A stretch of DNA of 64,000 nt, from positions 69,000,172 through 69,064,171 of the forward strand of contig CM056744.1 of NCBI GenBank assembly GCA_029851415.1. Direction: 5' to 3'. This document shows, piece by piece, positions 1-11,876 of the stretch. Origin of the DNA: Eretmocerus hayati. Lineage: Eukaryota > Arthropoda > Insecta > Hymenoptera > Aphelinidae. Every line of letters starts with the position of its first letter. Positions within the stretch are counted from its first letter, which is position 1. The notes under the pieces are model-generated. The model saw only the letters and a program-made list of their open reading frames with translations. It did not search any database and was not told the DNA's origin. A program made the translations under genes and the position numbers.

Positions 1-276
1 ATTAGTTTTGAATTCTATCGGAGGTCCCCGTGGGCCTCAGGGCTCATGAAGGATTCATCTGAGGCCTTTTTTGGCCTAATTTCAGAGAATCATGCGCCCG
101 ACTAGGCTAAATTGTTTTGGATGTGCTAGAGGAAATTCCATTTGTTAGACTAGGACTCCTCACTAGGAAATTTTCCAACTCCAATAACTGAATCTAGCAA
201 CTTCGAGGAGCCATTTGGTGAGGGCAGATTTCAGCGATTTTTGGGCCTGATCTCGGGCCTGATCCAAAGTGATCTA
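1..276. repeat. Family F foldback repeat, left fragment
   Basis: This segment resembles the arms of the palindromic element at 46896-49781: it shares the G-rich run around 20-50 (cccgtgggcc), the ggcct runs and the gcagattt(c/t)agcgattttt stretch near 222-243. It is continuous with 1512-2095 once the element at 277-1511 is removed, so both pieces are one copy. The copy starts outside the window. No coding function is visible. Confidence 0.7.
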
Positions 277-1511
277 CTATCGGTTTGAAAATGATTGTCT
301 CCTCGAGAATTTTTGGAATATCTTGAACAGGATCCTTCAAATGATTGATAACGTAAGATCGATCCATTGTCCTCATCGGTTTATGGTTCATCATTCGATT
401 ATCATTCGGATTGATAAGATAACAATCAATAGTTGTATGATTAATCTATTATCTTGTTCGACCGATCATTGATAACATGATAGACATGCACGTGTGTCTT
501 GTTATCACACATTATGCACAATCAATCAAGATCAGTCAACAATCAAACAAGATAATAGATTAATCATACAACTATAGATTTTCATCTTATCAGTCAGAAT
601 GATATCTAGATGATGGACCATAAAATGATAAGGATAACGGGTCGATCTTTTGTTATCAATCATTTGAAGGATCCTCTTGGAAAATGTCACATGTATCGAT
701 CATAAAACTCTAAGAATGAGAAGGATATTTGTATTTTATCTGATGATCTATTCGACTCATCATTGATAACGCTTCATCGATGAATCGAAGATATTTCGTA
801 AAGTAACGCAAGGCTCAACTCGCGCTTGAAATAATTTTATTGTTCCCTTTGTCAAAAATCCGAACTCCTGATTGCAGCAGACAGATGGTACCCTAATTCA
901 CTTTGAAACCGAAACTTTATGACTTTTATGATCTGCGATCAGGTAGTCCCGCCCATCGACGATTTGAAGGGCCCCGGCTGTAAAGGACAGTAAAGGCCGC
1001 ACAATGGAGCCAGACCTCAATTTTTTTCAACTTTGCGACCTCGCTTTTCGTACCCTTTTTTCAAAATCTGATATCGCGTTATCATTTTGATATCCAGAAT
1101 TTTTTCATGATTTTTCTGTTCTTGAATCAAGTCTCTCACTTCAGTAGATCTCGATATAATAAAAACCCGATTATTTCCAAAAGTTATGAATAATTTCGGT
1201 CGATCTTCGTTGGAGGTTATTCATACATGTAATATCTATCACCTTAATTTTTTGCAGTGCGCTCAAAAATTTTTTCGCGAAGCTACAGCATCCGAAAGTC
1301 GAGCTAATCCTGAAATAGGCCTTTTACCTGCGTTTTCTTGCATTCCGATAACAGCTACGGGCACAGTTATCATCCGATCGACCTCAAATCAATCTTAAGA
1401 TGGCCGCAACTAGATGTGCATTCATGTTATCCAAACTGAAAAAATTATACATTTTTTTTGGAGCCGATATCTTGAAAATTCTCGAGGAGACAATCATTTT
1501 TAAACCGATGG
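277..1511. mobile_element. TA-flanked non-autonomous DNA transposon with inverted termini
   Basis: The left end (CTATCGGTTTGAAAATGATT) and the reverse complement of the right end (CCATCGGTTTAAAAATGATT) match over about 45 bp. Both ends are flanked by TA (275-276 and 1512-1513). Removing the element rejoins family F sequence (gatcta to gctcct), so the insertion is supported by the uninterrupted F copy near 47270. The termini and TA duplication fit a Tc1/mariner-type non-autonomous element. The interior has no transposase and contains a secondary inverted repeat at 329-676. Confidence 0.7.
329..676. repeat. Inverted repeat inside the TA-flanked element
   Basis: The segment 329-456 (aggatccttcaaatgattga onward) reads again as the reverse complement at about 541-676. 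The arms are some 130 bp with scattered mismatches around an 85-bp centre. It could be a nested foldback or the duplicated interior of the host element. No ORF is credible here. Confidence 0.7.
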
Positions 1512-2095
1512 TAGCTCCTTTCAGACATATTGGCAAATCCACATTTAACAGTGGTGATCTCGAGGGTTTCAAAAACCTACAGTTTGACTACTGTGACAAG
1601 CCGATCAACGAAATTCTCATAGGAGTTTCAGTCCTCACAAGTTGAGCAGTTTCGTAAAAATGCTCAACTTCAAGCTCGATTCAAACGAAACATTCCTTCG
1701 CCTTCGACTGCAAACCTGGGCGAATATGTTTTTTCTTACAAAATACCACCAATGAGAACGATAATCAGAATTGTATGTTCATTCCTCGATTCTATTTGGC
1801 CAATTTAAAACTCCCTATTTTGAGTTTGCTCAGAATGACCTCACAAGTATGGCTCGCACATATGCTTTCATCTGAACCAATGTGCACCAAACTGTGTGGA
1901 ATCTCTCTCCGATGGACCCCCAAATATGTGTCAAAATTTTCGAAGGCGAGTCTCTCGCTAGATGAAGGTCCCATTTTACAAGTTGATAATGGGCACTACT
2001 ACACCTATTTGTGCACAGGCCAGTGTGAGGGAGATTTCACTCACTCTAACTCACAATTGAGGGGAACGGCTAAAATGGGGATACAAACATGTTTA
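1512..2095. repeat. Family F foldback repeat, continuation
   Basis: This resembles 47270-47850 along its length, including ttgagcagtt(t/c)(c/t)gtaaaaa, the block around 1785-1960 and the final caaacatgtt. It is the right half of the F copy begun at 1-276. Short ORFs here are in different frames from those of the other copies and are not real genes. Confidence 0.65.
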
Positions 2096-2105
2096 CCCGA
2101 TTAAA

Positions 2106-2640
2106 AGTGACCTCGCGAAGCGAGCGTGCGTAAATGTGTAATTCTGGGTGTGCGAGAAGTTTCGAAGTGTGCGTGAATGTTACTTCTCGCGCATGTTGGC
2201 AACGTGTGCGGAAACTTCTCGCACGTGTTGCGTATACTATTTTTTGCAACTGTGCGCGAAGTTGTAATTAAATGCACCACTGTCCGAGCAAGATTATCTT
2301 GGAAACGAAGTTTTCAAGAAAGGCCAAATTCAGAGGGATGACGTGACATCATATTTTGGAACTGTGCGTGAATGAAAATGCATTAGAGCGAGAAGTTAGA
2401 TTTACGCACACTTCACCAGTGCGTAAATGTAAAACTGTGCGAGAAGTCATTCACGCATTACTTCTCGCACTGTAAATAATGAAGAGAAGTCTCATTTTTT
2501 TACAACTTCGCGCACACAGTTGCAAAAAATGTATTTCGATACTCGGGCGTGAAGTGTTTTTGCTTTACTCGTGCTAATTTCGACCCTCGCCAGGGCTCGG
2601 GCTGAAAACAACCACTCAAAAAGCAAACCCAAACTTCCCA
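2106..2640. repeat. GCG-rich interspersed repeat
   Basis: The segment is crowded with variants of tgcgcgaagt, acttctcgc and gtgcgtaaatg in both orientations. It ends in ttcgaccctcgcc-gggctcgggc-gaaaac. Related pieces occur at 25735-25880 (start of the unit) and 55862-56030 (end of the unit, inside a Gypsy pol). Terminal repeats and duplications are not clear, so the class is unknown. Confidence 0.6.
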
Positions 2641-4600
2641 CCCTCGAATCGGAAAATACTATTTCGTTGAGCTACAACAGCACGAGGATGTAGATTAAGG
2701 TGAGGCCGTAGTCCGACAAAAGCTCTAAATCCATTAGGAGGATAAGTCGAATTTTACTAGACCAAATGACTTGGGATTCTACATGCATCGAAAGAATACA
2801 CGTTTAAAGGGGGCTACGCAGCCAAATGTGTCAACTTCCAACAAAAAATTATAATCGCGCTGTAGATGTCAAAGTTCTCTCCTCAACTCGTGAGACAATT
2901 GAACGACTTTGGACCAGGATGGGTTCAATCTTTTCATATATGAGTTCAATCTTTGAAGAATCCTGGTAACCCTGAATACCTACCCTAGATTGGTTCTTCG
3001 ATGCCTATGATCGACTCATGCCATCGTTTATTTCTCATCATCTCACTTCAACGCAATAATGATTCTCCCATAAATTATTGAAACTTTATATTCAAGTGTC
3101 CATTAATAAGCTCCCTCACTTAGGAAATACGACAATGATGAAGAATAAAATGGAAAGAAATCTGTAGTAATGCATTAATCATGTACCTTCCCCAACTCAT
3201 CGCAAACGCTTCATTTCATGCTTTTCATCATAGTTCCGTGGTTAAAAACCAGTTGCACTGAGTATACGGCAATGCCATGGTAGAAAAATCTACGCTCTCA
3301 TTGATGTGAAGTTGGAAAGGAGGATCGCTACCAACCGGAATAAGTTTTTGGATAACAATAACTTTGATGTAAGGTCAATATTTCAGATGCAGTGCTGTTT
3401 TTTAGTCATTGACTCGTATTCTCGAACAGCGCACAAGTATGCTTAGTAATCACACCATCTCACGCTTCATTTGTAACAGCCTAACTCTTACCTCTAATGC
3501 ATGTAACACATGCACTCCGATCTGATTAATTATAGAGCAGTTATGATGGAAAATCAGTGAGATCTATTTCTTTATAGTCATATGATAAAAATGAAATGAT
3601 TATAATCCAAGTGGGCACAAACTATGTCACCAGCAAATTGTTACTATCAATAAAGTCGACGTACACATAACTTAGTAGCACGTGCATAGACTGTAGAACC
3701 GACATGCGTATCTTGTGTTTACCATTAGAAATGATTTTTCTATCACTCAATAAGCATAATAACCCTGCATCATTGTTCAATTTTCTGTTATCTAACACAC
3801 GCCAACAGCAGCAGCAGCAGTGGTATTTGTACTGAATTTGTCATTATGGCATGAAATGACTTATGAAAAAAAAGTCAAGGGCGTATAATAAATTAAATGG
3901 TTGCGCCCGTTGCCTCATCTCTGTGTAATATCTCTGAATCAATCGAGTTGCCGATCAATCGATCATCTTTTAGGCATCAAAAAAAAAAAAATATCCAGAT
4001 TCTGATTAAAATGTGAAAAAACTGACACAATTGCCACGAGTGCAACATAACTTCATTCGCATTTATGAGAAGCCTATTCCTCGCATTTATTATCCAGCTA
4101 TTTTTTGGCTAGAATTAAGAAAAAGGGATTCGAATTCAAACCCGGGGATAATTAAATTCAACATCATACATTCAACATTTAATTTAACGCAACAAGAAAC
4201 TTTCCGAAAGCTTGAATTCGAACGTCGCATACTATCAAGCATGTGTTGTTGTTGTTGTTGTGGATAACCTCATAACCTACCTTTTCCCAGTATTTAAATG
4301 ATTAATCTTGAAAAAACTGTCCATTTTCCTTCTTCGAGCCCGTTAAACTTTTTGTTCAGAATTTTCTGCTCTACAACATATTTCTTTTTCAACAAAATTA
4401 ACCGAAAGCCAAAATCCTATCTCTCGGAGCGGGGTCCTTTTCAAAACAACAGTAGCCTGGATGTTGACCACCGTGAAACTAGCAACTGTCTTTGTATTGA
4501 CGAGGTGGTAGATCGTAATTGTCGGTTTCGTCACGCGTGATCATGATTTGCAACCAGGTTCGATGATTTCACATACAGGAATAAGAATAAAAACATCTCT
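2641..4600. other. AT-rich stretch without recognised genes
   Basis: I see no coding region or element ends here. The only landmarks are a short (CAG)5 run near 3807-3825 and a (GTT)n run near 4243-4260. The ORF at 4013-4267 ends in residues made from that microsatellite and is not believable. Confidence 0.5.
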
Positions 4601-4619
4601 CGACTCTACTAAATTAACG

Positions 4620-4746
4620 TACTTGAATCGTCGAACCGCGAATACCGGGGCAAATTACCGCGAATACGGGGCATTGTCCACGATTCGGTAACCGCGTATA
4701 TGCGGGGATCGCGAATACCGGGGTCGCGAATACCGGGGTTTGCCTG
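4620..4746. repeat. Terminal fragment of a pogo/Tigger-like element
   Basis: The segment contains four copies of cgcgaatac(c)ggggt-like motifs and ends in tttgcctg followed by TA. Read on the minus strand it begins CAGGCAAACCCCGGTATTCG. Pogo/Tigger-type elements have termini beginning CAGG next to a TA duplication and often carry repeated sub-terminal motifs. No partner terminus was found, so this is a fragment. Class assignment is inference. Confidence 0.4.
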
Positions 4747-4748
4747 TA

Positions 4749-6763
4749 TTATTTTTCCAAAAAAGTAACTAAGCCATCGTTTTCAGATCGAAAAAATACT
4801 CATAAATAGGAACCCCCAACCCCCCCATGATTTTTCAGACCAGACTTGAAAATTAGAGATGCACCTCCCCTTGATTGTGTGTACCAAACCATGATCATTC
4901 GCGTACGCTACCCAAAAGGATGCAGAATAATGGACTCCTCCTAAACATCTTACGTGACCAACCAACCATGGATATTCGCGTACGCTACTGGGGGTGCAGA
5001 TTAGCGTGCGCGAATACATGGAGTACTCCAACTGAATCACGCGTGTGGCTATTAAACCACTGGTATCCGCGCAAGCTCCCAGAAACAGGATAATGAATTC
5101 GCTTACGTGGATAAGCGGATGTGGCAACTCCTCCTGGTATCGCGAATGATCACTAGACCATGAGCATTCGCGTACGCTACCCAAGTGGATGTTATTCGCG
5201 TACGTAAATCCACAAATGAGAGGAATTTCCCTGAAATTCGCGCGTTACTAACTAACGATGGTTTCTCGCGTACGCTACAAGAAATGCAGATTCACCTACG
5301 CGAAGGCACGCATGTTTCCCATACCATGGATATCTGCGTACGTTCCCAGAAGAATGACGGAATCTTATACGGACATCAGCGGATAGACCTCCTCCTCCTG
5401 GAGTTGTGTGTGACAACCAGACCATGAGCGTTCGCGTACGCTACTGAAGTGATTTGGATTTTCGAACGCGATTTCGCGTGTGACTACCAAAGCATGGATA
5501 TTGACGTACCAACCAAATCATGCTAATCCGCGTACGTTACCAGAATGATGCCGATTCGGGTACGCATGTCCTCGTGTGGTCACCAAATCATGGATATTCG
5601 CGTAGGCTATCGGTATAAATGATGTTTGCTCATAAAATTTGTGCGTGATCACCCAACTATGGATATCCACTCTTGCTACTAGGGATACAGATTCGCGTGC
5701 GCTACACAAGTGATTCGGATCCTCGTTTGCCAATTGAAGGTGTGACTAACGAACTATGCATATTCGCTCGATCTCCCAGAAAAAATATGATACTAGAATT
5801 CGCGTACGTGAATAAATGGATGCCATAACTTTTCCTGGTATTCGCGTGTCATCATCAGGCCATGGGCACTCACATACGCTACCCAAGTGAACCATCTTCG
5901 CGTACGCGAATACACAAATCAAAAGACTTCTCCTCAAAGTTGTACGTGCCTCACTCATTGTGGATCTTCGCGTACGCTACTAGCGATGCAGATTCGCCAA
6001 CATGCCCAGTAGCGTAAGTGGATATTGAGTGGATATCTCGTTTGGTAGATACCCGTGGGTTCCGGTTAATGCGTTTCCATATGTGCCTCCGCGTTAGCAG
6101 GGGTCTATCCGCTGATGTCCGTATAAGATTCCGTCATCATTTTGGGAACGTACGCAGATATCCATGGTATGGGGGACATGCTAGCCTTCGCGTAGGCAAA
6201 TCTGCATTTCTTGTAGCGTACGCGAGGATCCATCGTTAGTTAGTAACGCGCGAATTTCAGGGAAATTCCTCTCATTTGTGGATTTACGTACGCGAATAAC
6301 ATTCACTTGGGTAGCGTACGCGAATGCTCATGGTCTAGTGATCATTTGCGATACCAGGAGGAGTTGCCACATCCGCTTATCCACGTAGGCGAATTCATTA
6401 TCCTGTTTCTGGGAGCTTGCGCGGATACCAGTGGTTTAATAGCCACACGCGTGATTTAGTTGGAGTAATCCATGTATTCGCGCACGCTAATCTGCACCCC
6501 CAGTAGCGTACGCGAATATCCATGGTTGGTTGGTCACGTAAGATGTTTAGGAGGAGTCCATTATTCTGGGTATTCGCGTACGCGAATACCATCCTTTTGG
6601 GTAGCGTACGCAAATGATCATGGTTTGGTACACACAATCAAGGGGAGGTGCATCCCTAATTTTCAAGTCTGGTATGAAAAATCATGGGGGGGTTGGGGGT
6701 TCTGATTTATGAGTATTTTTTCGATCTGAAAACGATGGCTTAGTCACTTTTTCGGAAAAATAA
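4749..6763. mobile_element. 2-kb palindromic element filled with TTCGCGTACGC motifs
   Basis: The arms (about 4749-5390 and 6090-6763) are near-perfect reverse complements, starting ttatttttcc and flanked by TA (4747-4748, 6764-6765). The arms and the 700-bp centre are built from a degenerate motif, (a/c)catg(g/a)atattcgcgtacgctac, recurring at 70-100 bp spacing. The core GCGTACGC is itself a palindrome. ORFs at 4783-5184 and 6398-6637 are the same arm sequence read from both sides and are not genes. It is a non-autonomous foldback-like element of unknown family. Confidence 0.75.
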
Positions 6764-6765
6764 TA

Positions 6766-8276
6766 CGTCATTCATACGTATTTCCGGGTCCGCGTACAAT
6801 TGGCCAGACACCGAACCCATACGACATTGCGTTCGAAACCACAGGGAGCACACCAGAAAAAATCTGCAGACCGATCCATCGATTGCTGTCAGACTATATA
6901 CGTTTTCCCTGCCAAAATTCTCAATTTTCTAGTCAAAATGCCTCGCAACTCGAGAAATATCGATTATTTTGAAAAACAACGGAAAAACCTCTTCGTCACG
7001 ATCGAAAAATTTCATCGAAATTATGAGAAAAAGAAACCCTCGGTCAACATTTGAAATTCCAACCGGAAATGTATGTGGTCTCACAGAATTCGTCGGATCG
7101 ATCTGTGAATTTTCTAAAAAACCAGATCACTAGCATCTCATGCACGTAACACGTGGACGTAGTGTCAAGCGAGTGATCTAAACTTCCATGCTAATGAACA
7201 ACAATTTAAAACGAACAGGAGAATTAACTCATTGAATTCAAATTTCCAAATTTTCAAACTTACATACACATTAAATTATTAAATTCAGTTACATTGAATT
7301 CTCACAATTGGATTTTAAAACCAGAGATTCAAGCAATTTTTGCTCGAAAAGCCTCGACATTGTATGACACTGGGACGGAAGAGATGCCAAATCACTGGGC
7401 TCTCCTCTGAGTGATACTCTACAATTCTTAGAAGAGCAGAAGTTGATCAGATCGAGTATAAAAGAGGGAGCATCGAGAAAATAAAACAACACACACACAC
7501 GGACAAAGGGCCTCAAAGATCAGTCTGTCTCAGGTTTGGGATGCTTCTTGGAGAAAAAGTCTTATCTCCAATCGATAGATCTCGGCGAGAGGGAGAAAAT
7601 GGTCTAACCATTCTTTAGATACAAGGATATTTGGTAAAGAAAATATGCAACTGAATGGGAATGTTGATCAAAAATTTGCTGTCACGAAATGAAACTATTA
7701 TCTTCAGGAAAAGCAAAAAATGAGTATCAGTAACCCTTTTGCTGCTCAGTATACAGCCCTCCACCCGCTCTCACGACTTTCCACTACTAACGCATAACTT
7801 CCACACGTATGTAGAGGCACTTGTATCGGTGTGGAAGTTGTGCATTTGTGTGCGTAAGACATTGTTATGACCCCCTGTTCTGTGAGAGGGCGTCATTACA
7901 CTCTTCTCCTCGCGGGGCTCCACGGCAATATTACGAAAAGAGAGAGCTAAAAAACAGAATGAGAATCACTATATGTGAAGAAACTGCACAAATCACAACA
8001 CTACGCGCAAATTCAACACATAACCCTCATGGCGAAATAATAATCGTTACATAATAAACACGTGTTTGTTATGTGATGGCTGGAAGGTAAAACATTACGC
8101 GTGTGAAGTTGGCACCCGCTCCCAATCATTTCAAATGTAATGATCAAGAATCATTTTTCTATTAAAAGTTACAAATTCTGACAGCTATTACGAATTCTTA
8201 GAAATAACTCGTATGAATCTACAAATTCTTTCCCACATCTCTGTTATGGCAGGTACACACTTAATGAATAAGACTG
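6766..8276. other. Stretch without recognised genes
   Basis: I find no convincing coding sequence. A TATA-like string (tataaaagaggg) occurs at about 7457-7468, followed some 30 bp later by a (CA)n run, but no ORF follows that would make it a credible promoter. A short inverted pair (acttccacac / gtgtggaagt) lies near 7800-7845. Confidence 0.4.
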
Positions 8277-8280
8277 TATA

Positions 8281-11200
8281 TGAGAGAGTCCACGCGGAGC
8301 CGGCCACTCGCTTCGCGTCGCGCGGAAAAACGCTAAAATGCCTCTTTTGAACTCGCTGAATTTTCTATCCAATACAATGGAAAAAAAATTGAGTTCGGTC
8401 ATATTTAAAGATTTTTTCACCCCCTTTCCAATGCGCTACTTACTTTTTACGAATGGTACTTCCTTCCACCTAAAAATCGATGTTGAAGTTTAGCTTCGAA
8501 TATCTCGAAAAGCCCATCTTCAAAATTTTTTTAATTCCTGATTTCAATAGTTACTCTAATGAACTTCAGAATGAAAAAACTTCCAGAGTGGGTACTCACT
8601 TCGTTTAAGAGTTACGAATTTTTTAGTGCCAAAATCTGAGGGTGACGGGCCGGTTTCTGTGGCGTCGGTCGGCCGCAGGTAAGTAGCATGGAAACAGGTG
8701 CATTCCATGGGCTTGCTTCGTCCCGTCCATGTATTTGCTGTTATTGTGGTGACTCGTTGGTATAATCCGTTCCCCGGAAATTATCAGAAAACTTGTCGTC
8801 ATAATTGTGCTGATTGAGATTCGTGAGCCGCAAATAGTTTAAACTTCTCAAAGGGACAATGGTTGGGAGATAAGGTGGTGTATTGACGAATACCTGTCAT
8901 GAAATATCTTTTGAAGCCAGATATTGAAGGCCAGTTGTCTCACCTGAGACTTCTTCACAGCCTGATTTACGCGGAAAATATTCATGGTCTTGAAAAGGAT
9001 AATTCATGTCATTTAGTTTTGAGAATTTGAGAATGTGAGGCTTAATAAACTACATCCTTTTGGTGTGGATTGAAGAGGTCACTTCGGAGGAAAGTTTGTG
9101 AAACTTGTTATGCCTATAACTCTCAGAATGTTGCAGTTTACTGAAAATGTGTACCCTCTTCTTTCGACTCCGTCTTCTTCTCTCAGTACCTGTCAAGGGT
9201 TTAAATTCCCTCACGAACTAATTTTGATTACCAGTCAGTCTCAGAGTATCTCAGAGGACTTTTCGGCTCGTCCCTCGGATTTTGTAACTTTCTGGCCTCC
9301 TAATTTTGACTGTGCGGCTCAGTACTTCTCACTCCGTATTCTTAATATTCAATGTTTTGCATCATTGTACATTGACAGTTCATCTTCGATAGTCGTCTAT
9401 GAGGCTGTTGAATTGATATGTCGAATAACTTCGGCAAATGTTGTAATCCTTTGAATGGAGAGACGAATCATTCAGAAAGCTTACGCGCCGTCTCAAAAAA
9501 GATTCGAGATCGTTTCCCTTATCTCAATGCTTCAGCTAAGATTTGTGATAAATGTCGAAAGAAGATCGAAGCCCAAACTACTCTTGAGAATGATGATTAC
9601 GCAATTATTATTCAAAAGATGTTGGACAAATTCAGGGATGAGAATACCTCTCCAAAAGAAAAAGAGTTGATTATGAGTTTCTGGCCAGATTCTTGGAGTA
9701 TTCGTAGGAAAGCTGATTTCTTCAACACCACGAGACATTTTGCTCAGAATGTTGTGAATTTATCTCAGAAACCAATTGCGTCTTTGGGGACGATTATTCA
9801 TAATCGTCTACCTGACAAAACTGTTGAATTAGTTGAAAATTTTTACAACGATGATGAAAACAGTAGAATCATGTCGGGTATGAAAGATACCAAATGCGTA
9901 CGGGATTCGTCGAATCAAAAAATTCATGGACAGAAAAGATTAGTTCTGTATAATCTGAGGGAGCTGTATTTAAAATTCAAAGATATGCACCCTACTATCA
10001 AAATAGGTTTCAGTAAATTTGCCCAATTCCGTCCACCTCAATGTGTTTTAGCTGGGTCAAGTGGAACGCATTCTGTCTGTGTTTGTATTCACCATCAAAA
10101 TGTGAAACTCATGTTAGATGGATTGGGGGTTTCAAAATTCACCTCTGGAAAGTTGAATAACTATAAGGATTGCATCTCACATTTAGTTTGTCAGAATCCA
10201 ACTGATGATTGTTTTTTGAATCGATGTAAGAAATGTCCAAGTATAGAATCTTTCAAGAAGCGTTTGTATCAGTATTTTGATGAGAAAAATATTGATCAGG
10301 TTCAATATCGGTATTGGCACTCTACTGATCGATGCTCTCTTCAAACTCGAACTACGTCAAAAGAAGATTATGTTAATGAGTTGGCAAGACTTTTACAGAA
10401 ATTGAAAACACATTCATTCATTGCAAAAAAACAGTCTGCATTTTTGGAATGGCTCAAACAAAATCTGAAAGAAGGGGAGTTCTTAGTTCTACTCGACTTT
10501 GCCGAGAATTATGCTTTTCTAATCCAAGATGCTGTCCAAGCATTCCATTACAATAATGATCAATGTACCATAATGACAGTAGTAGTGTACTACATGAAAG
10601 ATTCCAAGTTGCATCATACAAGTATAGCTGTACTGTCTGATAGCTTGGTCCATGATTCTGCTTTTGTTCATTGCGTTCAAAAAATTGTTACAGACCACAT
10701 AAAAAAAAACTTCCCTTTAGCTAAGAAGGTGATCTATTTTTCGGATGGTGCAGCTCAACATTTCAAGAATAAATCTAACTTTGAAAATTTGATGAATCAC
10801 AAGAAAGACTTTGGATTAGAAGCAGAATGGCATTTTAATGCCACTGCTCATGGAAAAAATGCATGTGATGGAGTAGGTGCTACTTTGAAGAGCAATGCTC
10901 GACGTTCAAGTTTACAAAAACTCTCTGGGAATCAAATCACTACGCCTCGTCAACTTTACGTTTGGGCCAGAGAGCACATGAAAAATATGGAAATTTTTTT
11001 TGTTCCTAAGGAGAACTATTTGCTGGTCAAATCTGTCTTAGAGGTGAGATTCGATGGAGCCAAGACTGTCCCTGGAACACTATCATACCATTCGTTTCTG
11101 GTTTTGGATACTACCAAACAATTACAACTCAGACCATTCTCGACTTATCCAGATGCGGACTTCTCCCCCAAATCTCAGCAGGGTGAGAAGAGGAAACTGG

Positions 11201-11872
11201 AAAGTCCGCCCAAGAAAGTTTGCGCTGATCCGAGTAAGAAACGTCGAAGGAAATGATTCTGAAGACACACTCATGAGACTGAACTGCTGAATCGGCCCTT
11301 TTCAGGGCCACCAAACATTTTAACGTAAATCAAACTTATCCCAGTACTGGATTACGATGACATATTCTAGAAATAAATTACCCCATATCAGATATTCTCC
11401 CGTAACATCCCCAAATCACCTTCCTCAGTTCGCCAAATCACCTTCCTCAATGCACCTGTTTGCATGCTACTTACCTGCGGCCGACCGACGCCACAGAAAC
11501 CGGCCCGTCACCATCAGATTTTTGCACTTGAAAATTCGTAACTCTTAAACGAAGCAAGTACCCACTCTGGAAGTTTTTCTATTCTCAAGTTCATTAGAGT
11601 GACTATTGATATCAGGAATTAGAAAAATTTTGAAGATGGGCTTTCCGAGATATCCGGAGCTAAACTTCAACATCGATTTTCAGGTAGAAGGAAGTACCAT
11701 TCGTAAAAAGTAAGTAGCGCATTCAAAAGGGGATGAAAAAATCTTCAAATATGACCGAACTCAATTTTTTTTCCATTATATTGGATAGAAAATTCAGCGA
11801 GTTCAAAAGAGGCATTTTAGCGTTTTTCTGCGCGACGCGAAGCGAGTGGCCGGCTCCGCGTGGACTCTCCCA
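8281..11872. mobile_element. Complete DNA transposon with long inverted termini and TATA duplication
   Basis: The left end (TGAGAGAGTCCACGCGGAGC) and the reverse complement of the right end (TGGGAGAGTCCACGCGGAGC) continue as matching inverted repeats of about 425 bp (8281-8705 and 11448-11872). Both sides are flanked by TATA (8277-8280 and 11873-11876), a 4-bp target duplication. The element holds one long ORF (9418-11256). A 4-bp duplication and a DDE transposase are features of the Sola superfamily, but that name is inference. The matching termini and open transposase suggest recent activity. Confidence 0.85.
9418..11256 (+). CDS. DDE-type transposase (possibly Sola superfamily)
   Basis: A 612-codon uninterrupted ORF sits centrally between the inverted termini, so it is the likely transposase for cut-and-paste movement of this element. 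The N-terminus has cysteine pairs (C8/C9 and CDKC at about 43-46) that could bind zinc. Three acidic positions lie in conserved-looking blocks: D360 in LLDFAENYAF, D443 in YFSDGAAQHFKN and D484 in HGKNACDGVGA; this spacing suits an RNase H-fold catalytic triad. The C-terminus is basic (ends KKRRRK), probably a nuclear localisation signal. I recall the SDGAA...CDGVG signature from proteins scattered through insect and cnidarian genomes. The ATG at 9418 is the first in frame. Family name is inferred. Confidence 0.8.
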   Translation: MSNNFGKCCNPLNGETNHSESLRAVSKKIRDRFPYLNASAKICDKCRKKIEAQTTLENDDYAIIIQKMLDKFRDENTSPKEKELIMSFWPDSWSIRRKADFFNTTRHFAQNVVNLSQKPIASLGTIIHNRLPDKTVELVENFYNDDENSRIMSGMKDTKCVRDSSNQKIHGQKRLVLYNLRELYLKFKDMHPTIKIGFSKFAQFRPPQCVLAGSSGTHSVCVCIHHQNVKLMLDGLGVSKFTSGKLNNYKDCISHLVCQNPTDDCFLNRCKKCPSIESFKKRLYQYFDEKNIDQVQYRYWHSTDRCSLQTRTTSKEDYVNELARLLQKLKTHSFIAKKQSAFLEWLKQNLKEGEFLVLLDFAENYAFLIQDAVQAFHYNNDQCTIMTVVVYYMKDSKLHHTSIAVLSDSLVHDSAFVHCVQKIVTDHIKKNFPLAKKVIYFSDGAAQHFKNKSNFENLMNHKKDFGLEAEWHFNATAHGKNACDGVGATLKSNARRSSLQKLSGNQITTPRQLYVWAREHMKNMEIFFVPKENYLLVKSVLEVRFDGAKTVPGTLSYHSFLVLDTTKQLQLRPFSTYPDADFSPKSQQGEKRKLESPPKKVCADPSKKRRRK

Positions 11873-11876
11873 TATA

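Noticed and set aside
4783..6705. ORFs with ANTW / NHWYPRKLPETG peptides in the 4.7-6.7 kb palindrome
   Set aside because: The same DNA occurs reversed in the other arm and gives the same peptides from both strands; it is non-coding repeat DNA.
7457..7468. TATA box of a host gene
   Set aside because: No credible ORF or splice sites follow; single TATA-like strings are expected by chance in AT-rich DNA.
9098..9454. 118-codon ORF upstream of the transposase
   Set aside because: It overlaps the transposase start in another frame, is serine/leucine-rich by composition and has no motif.
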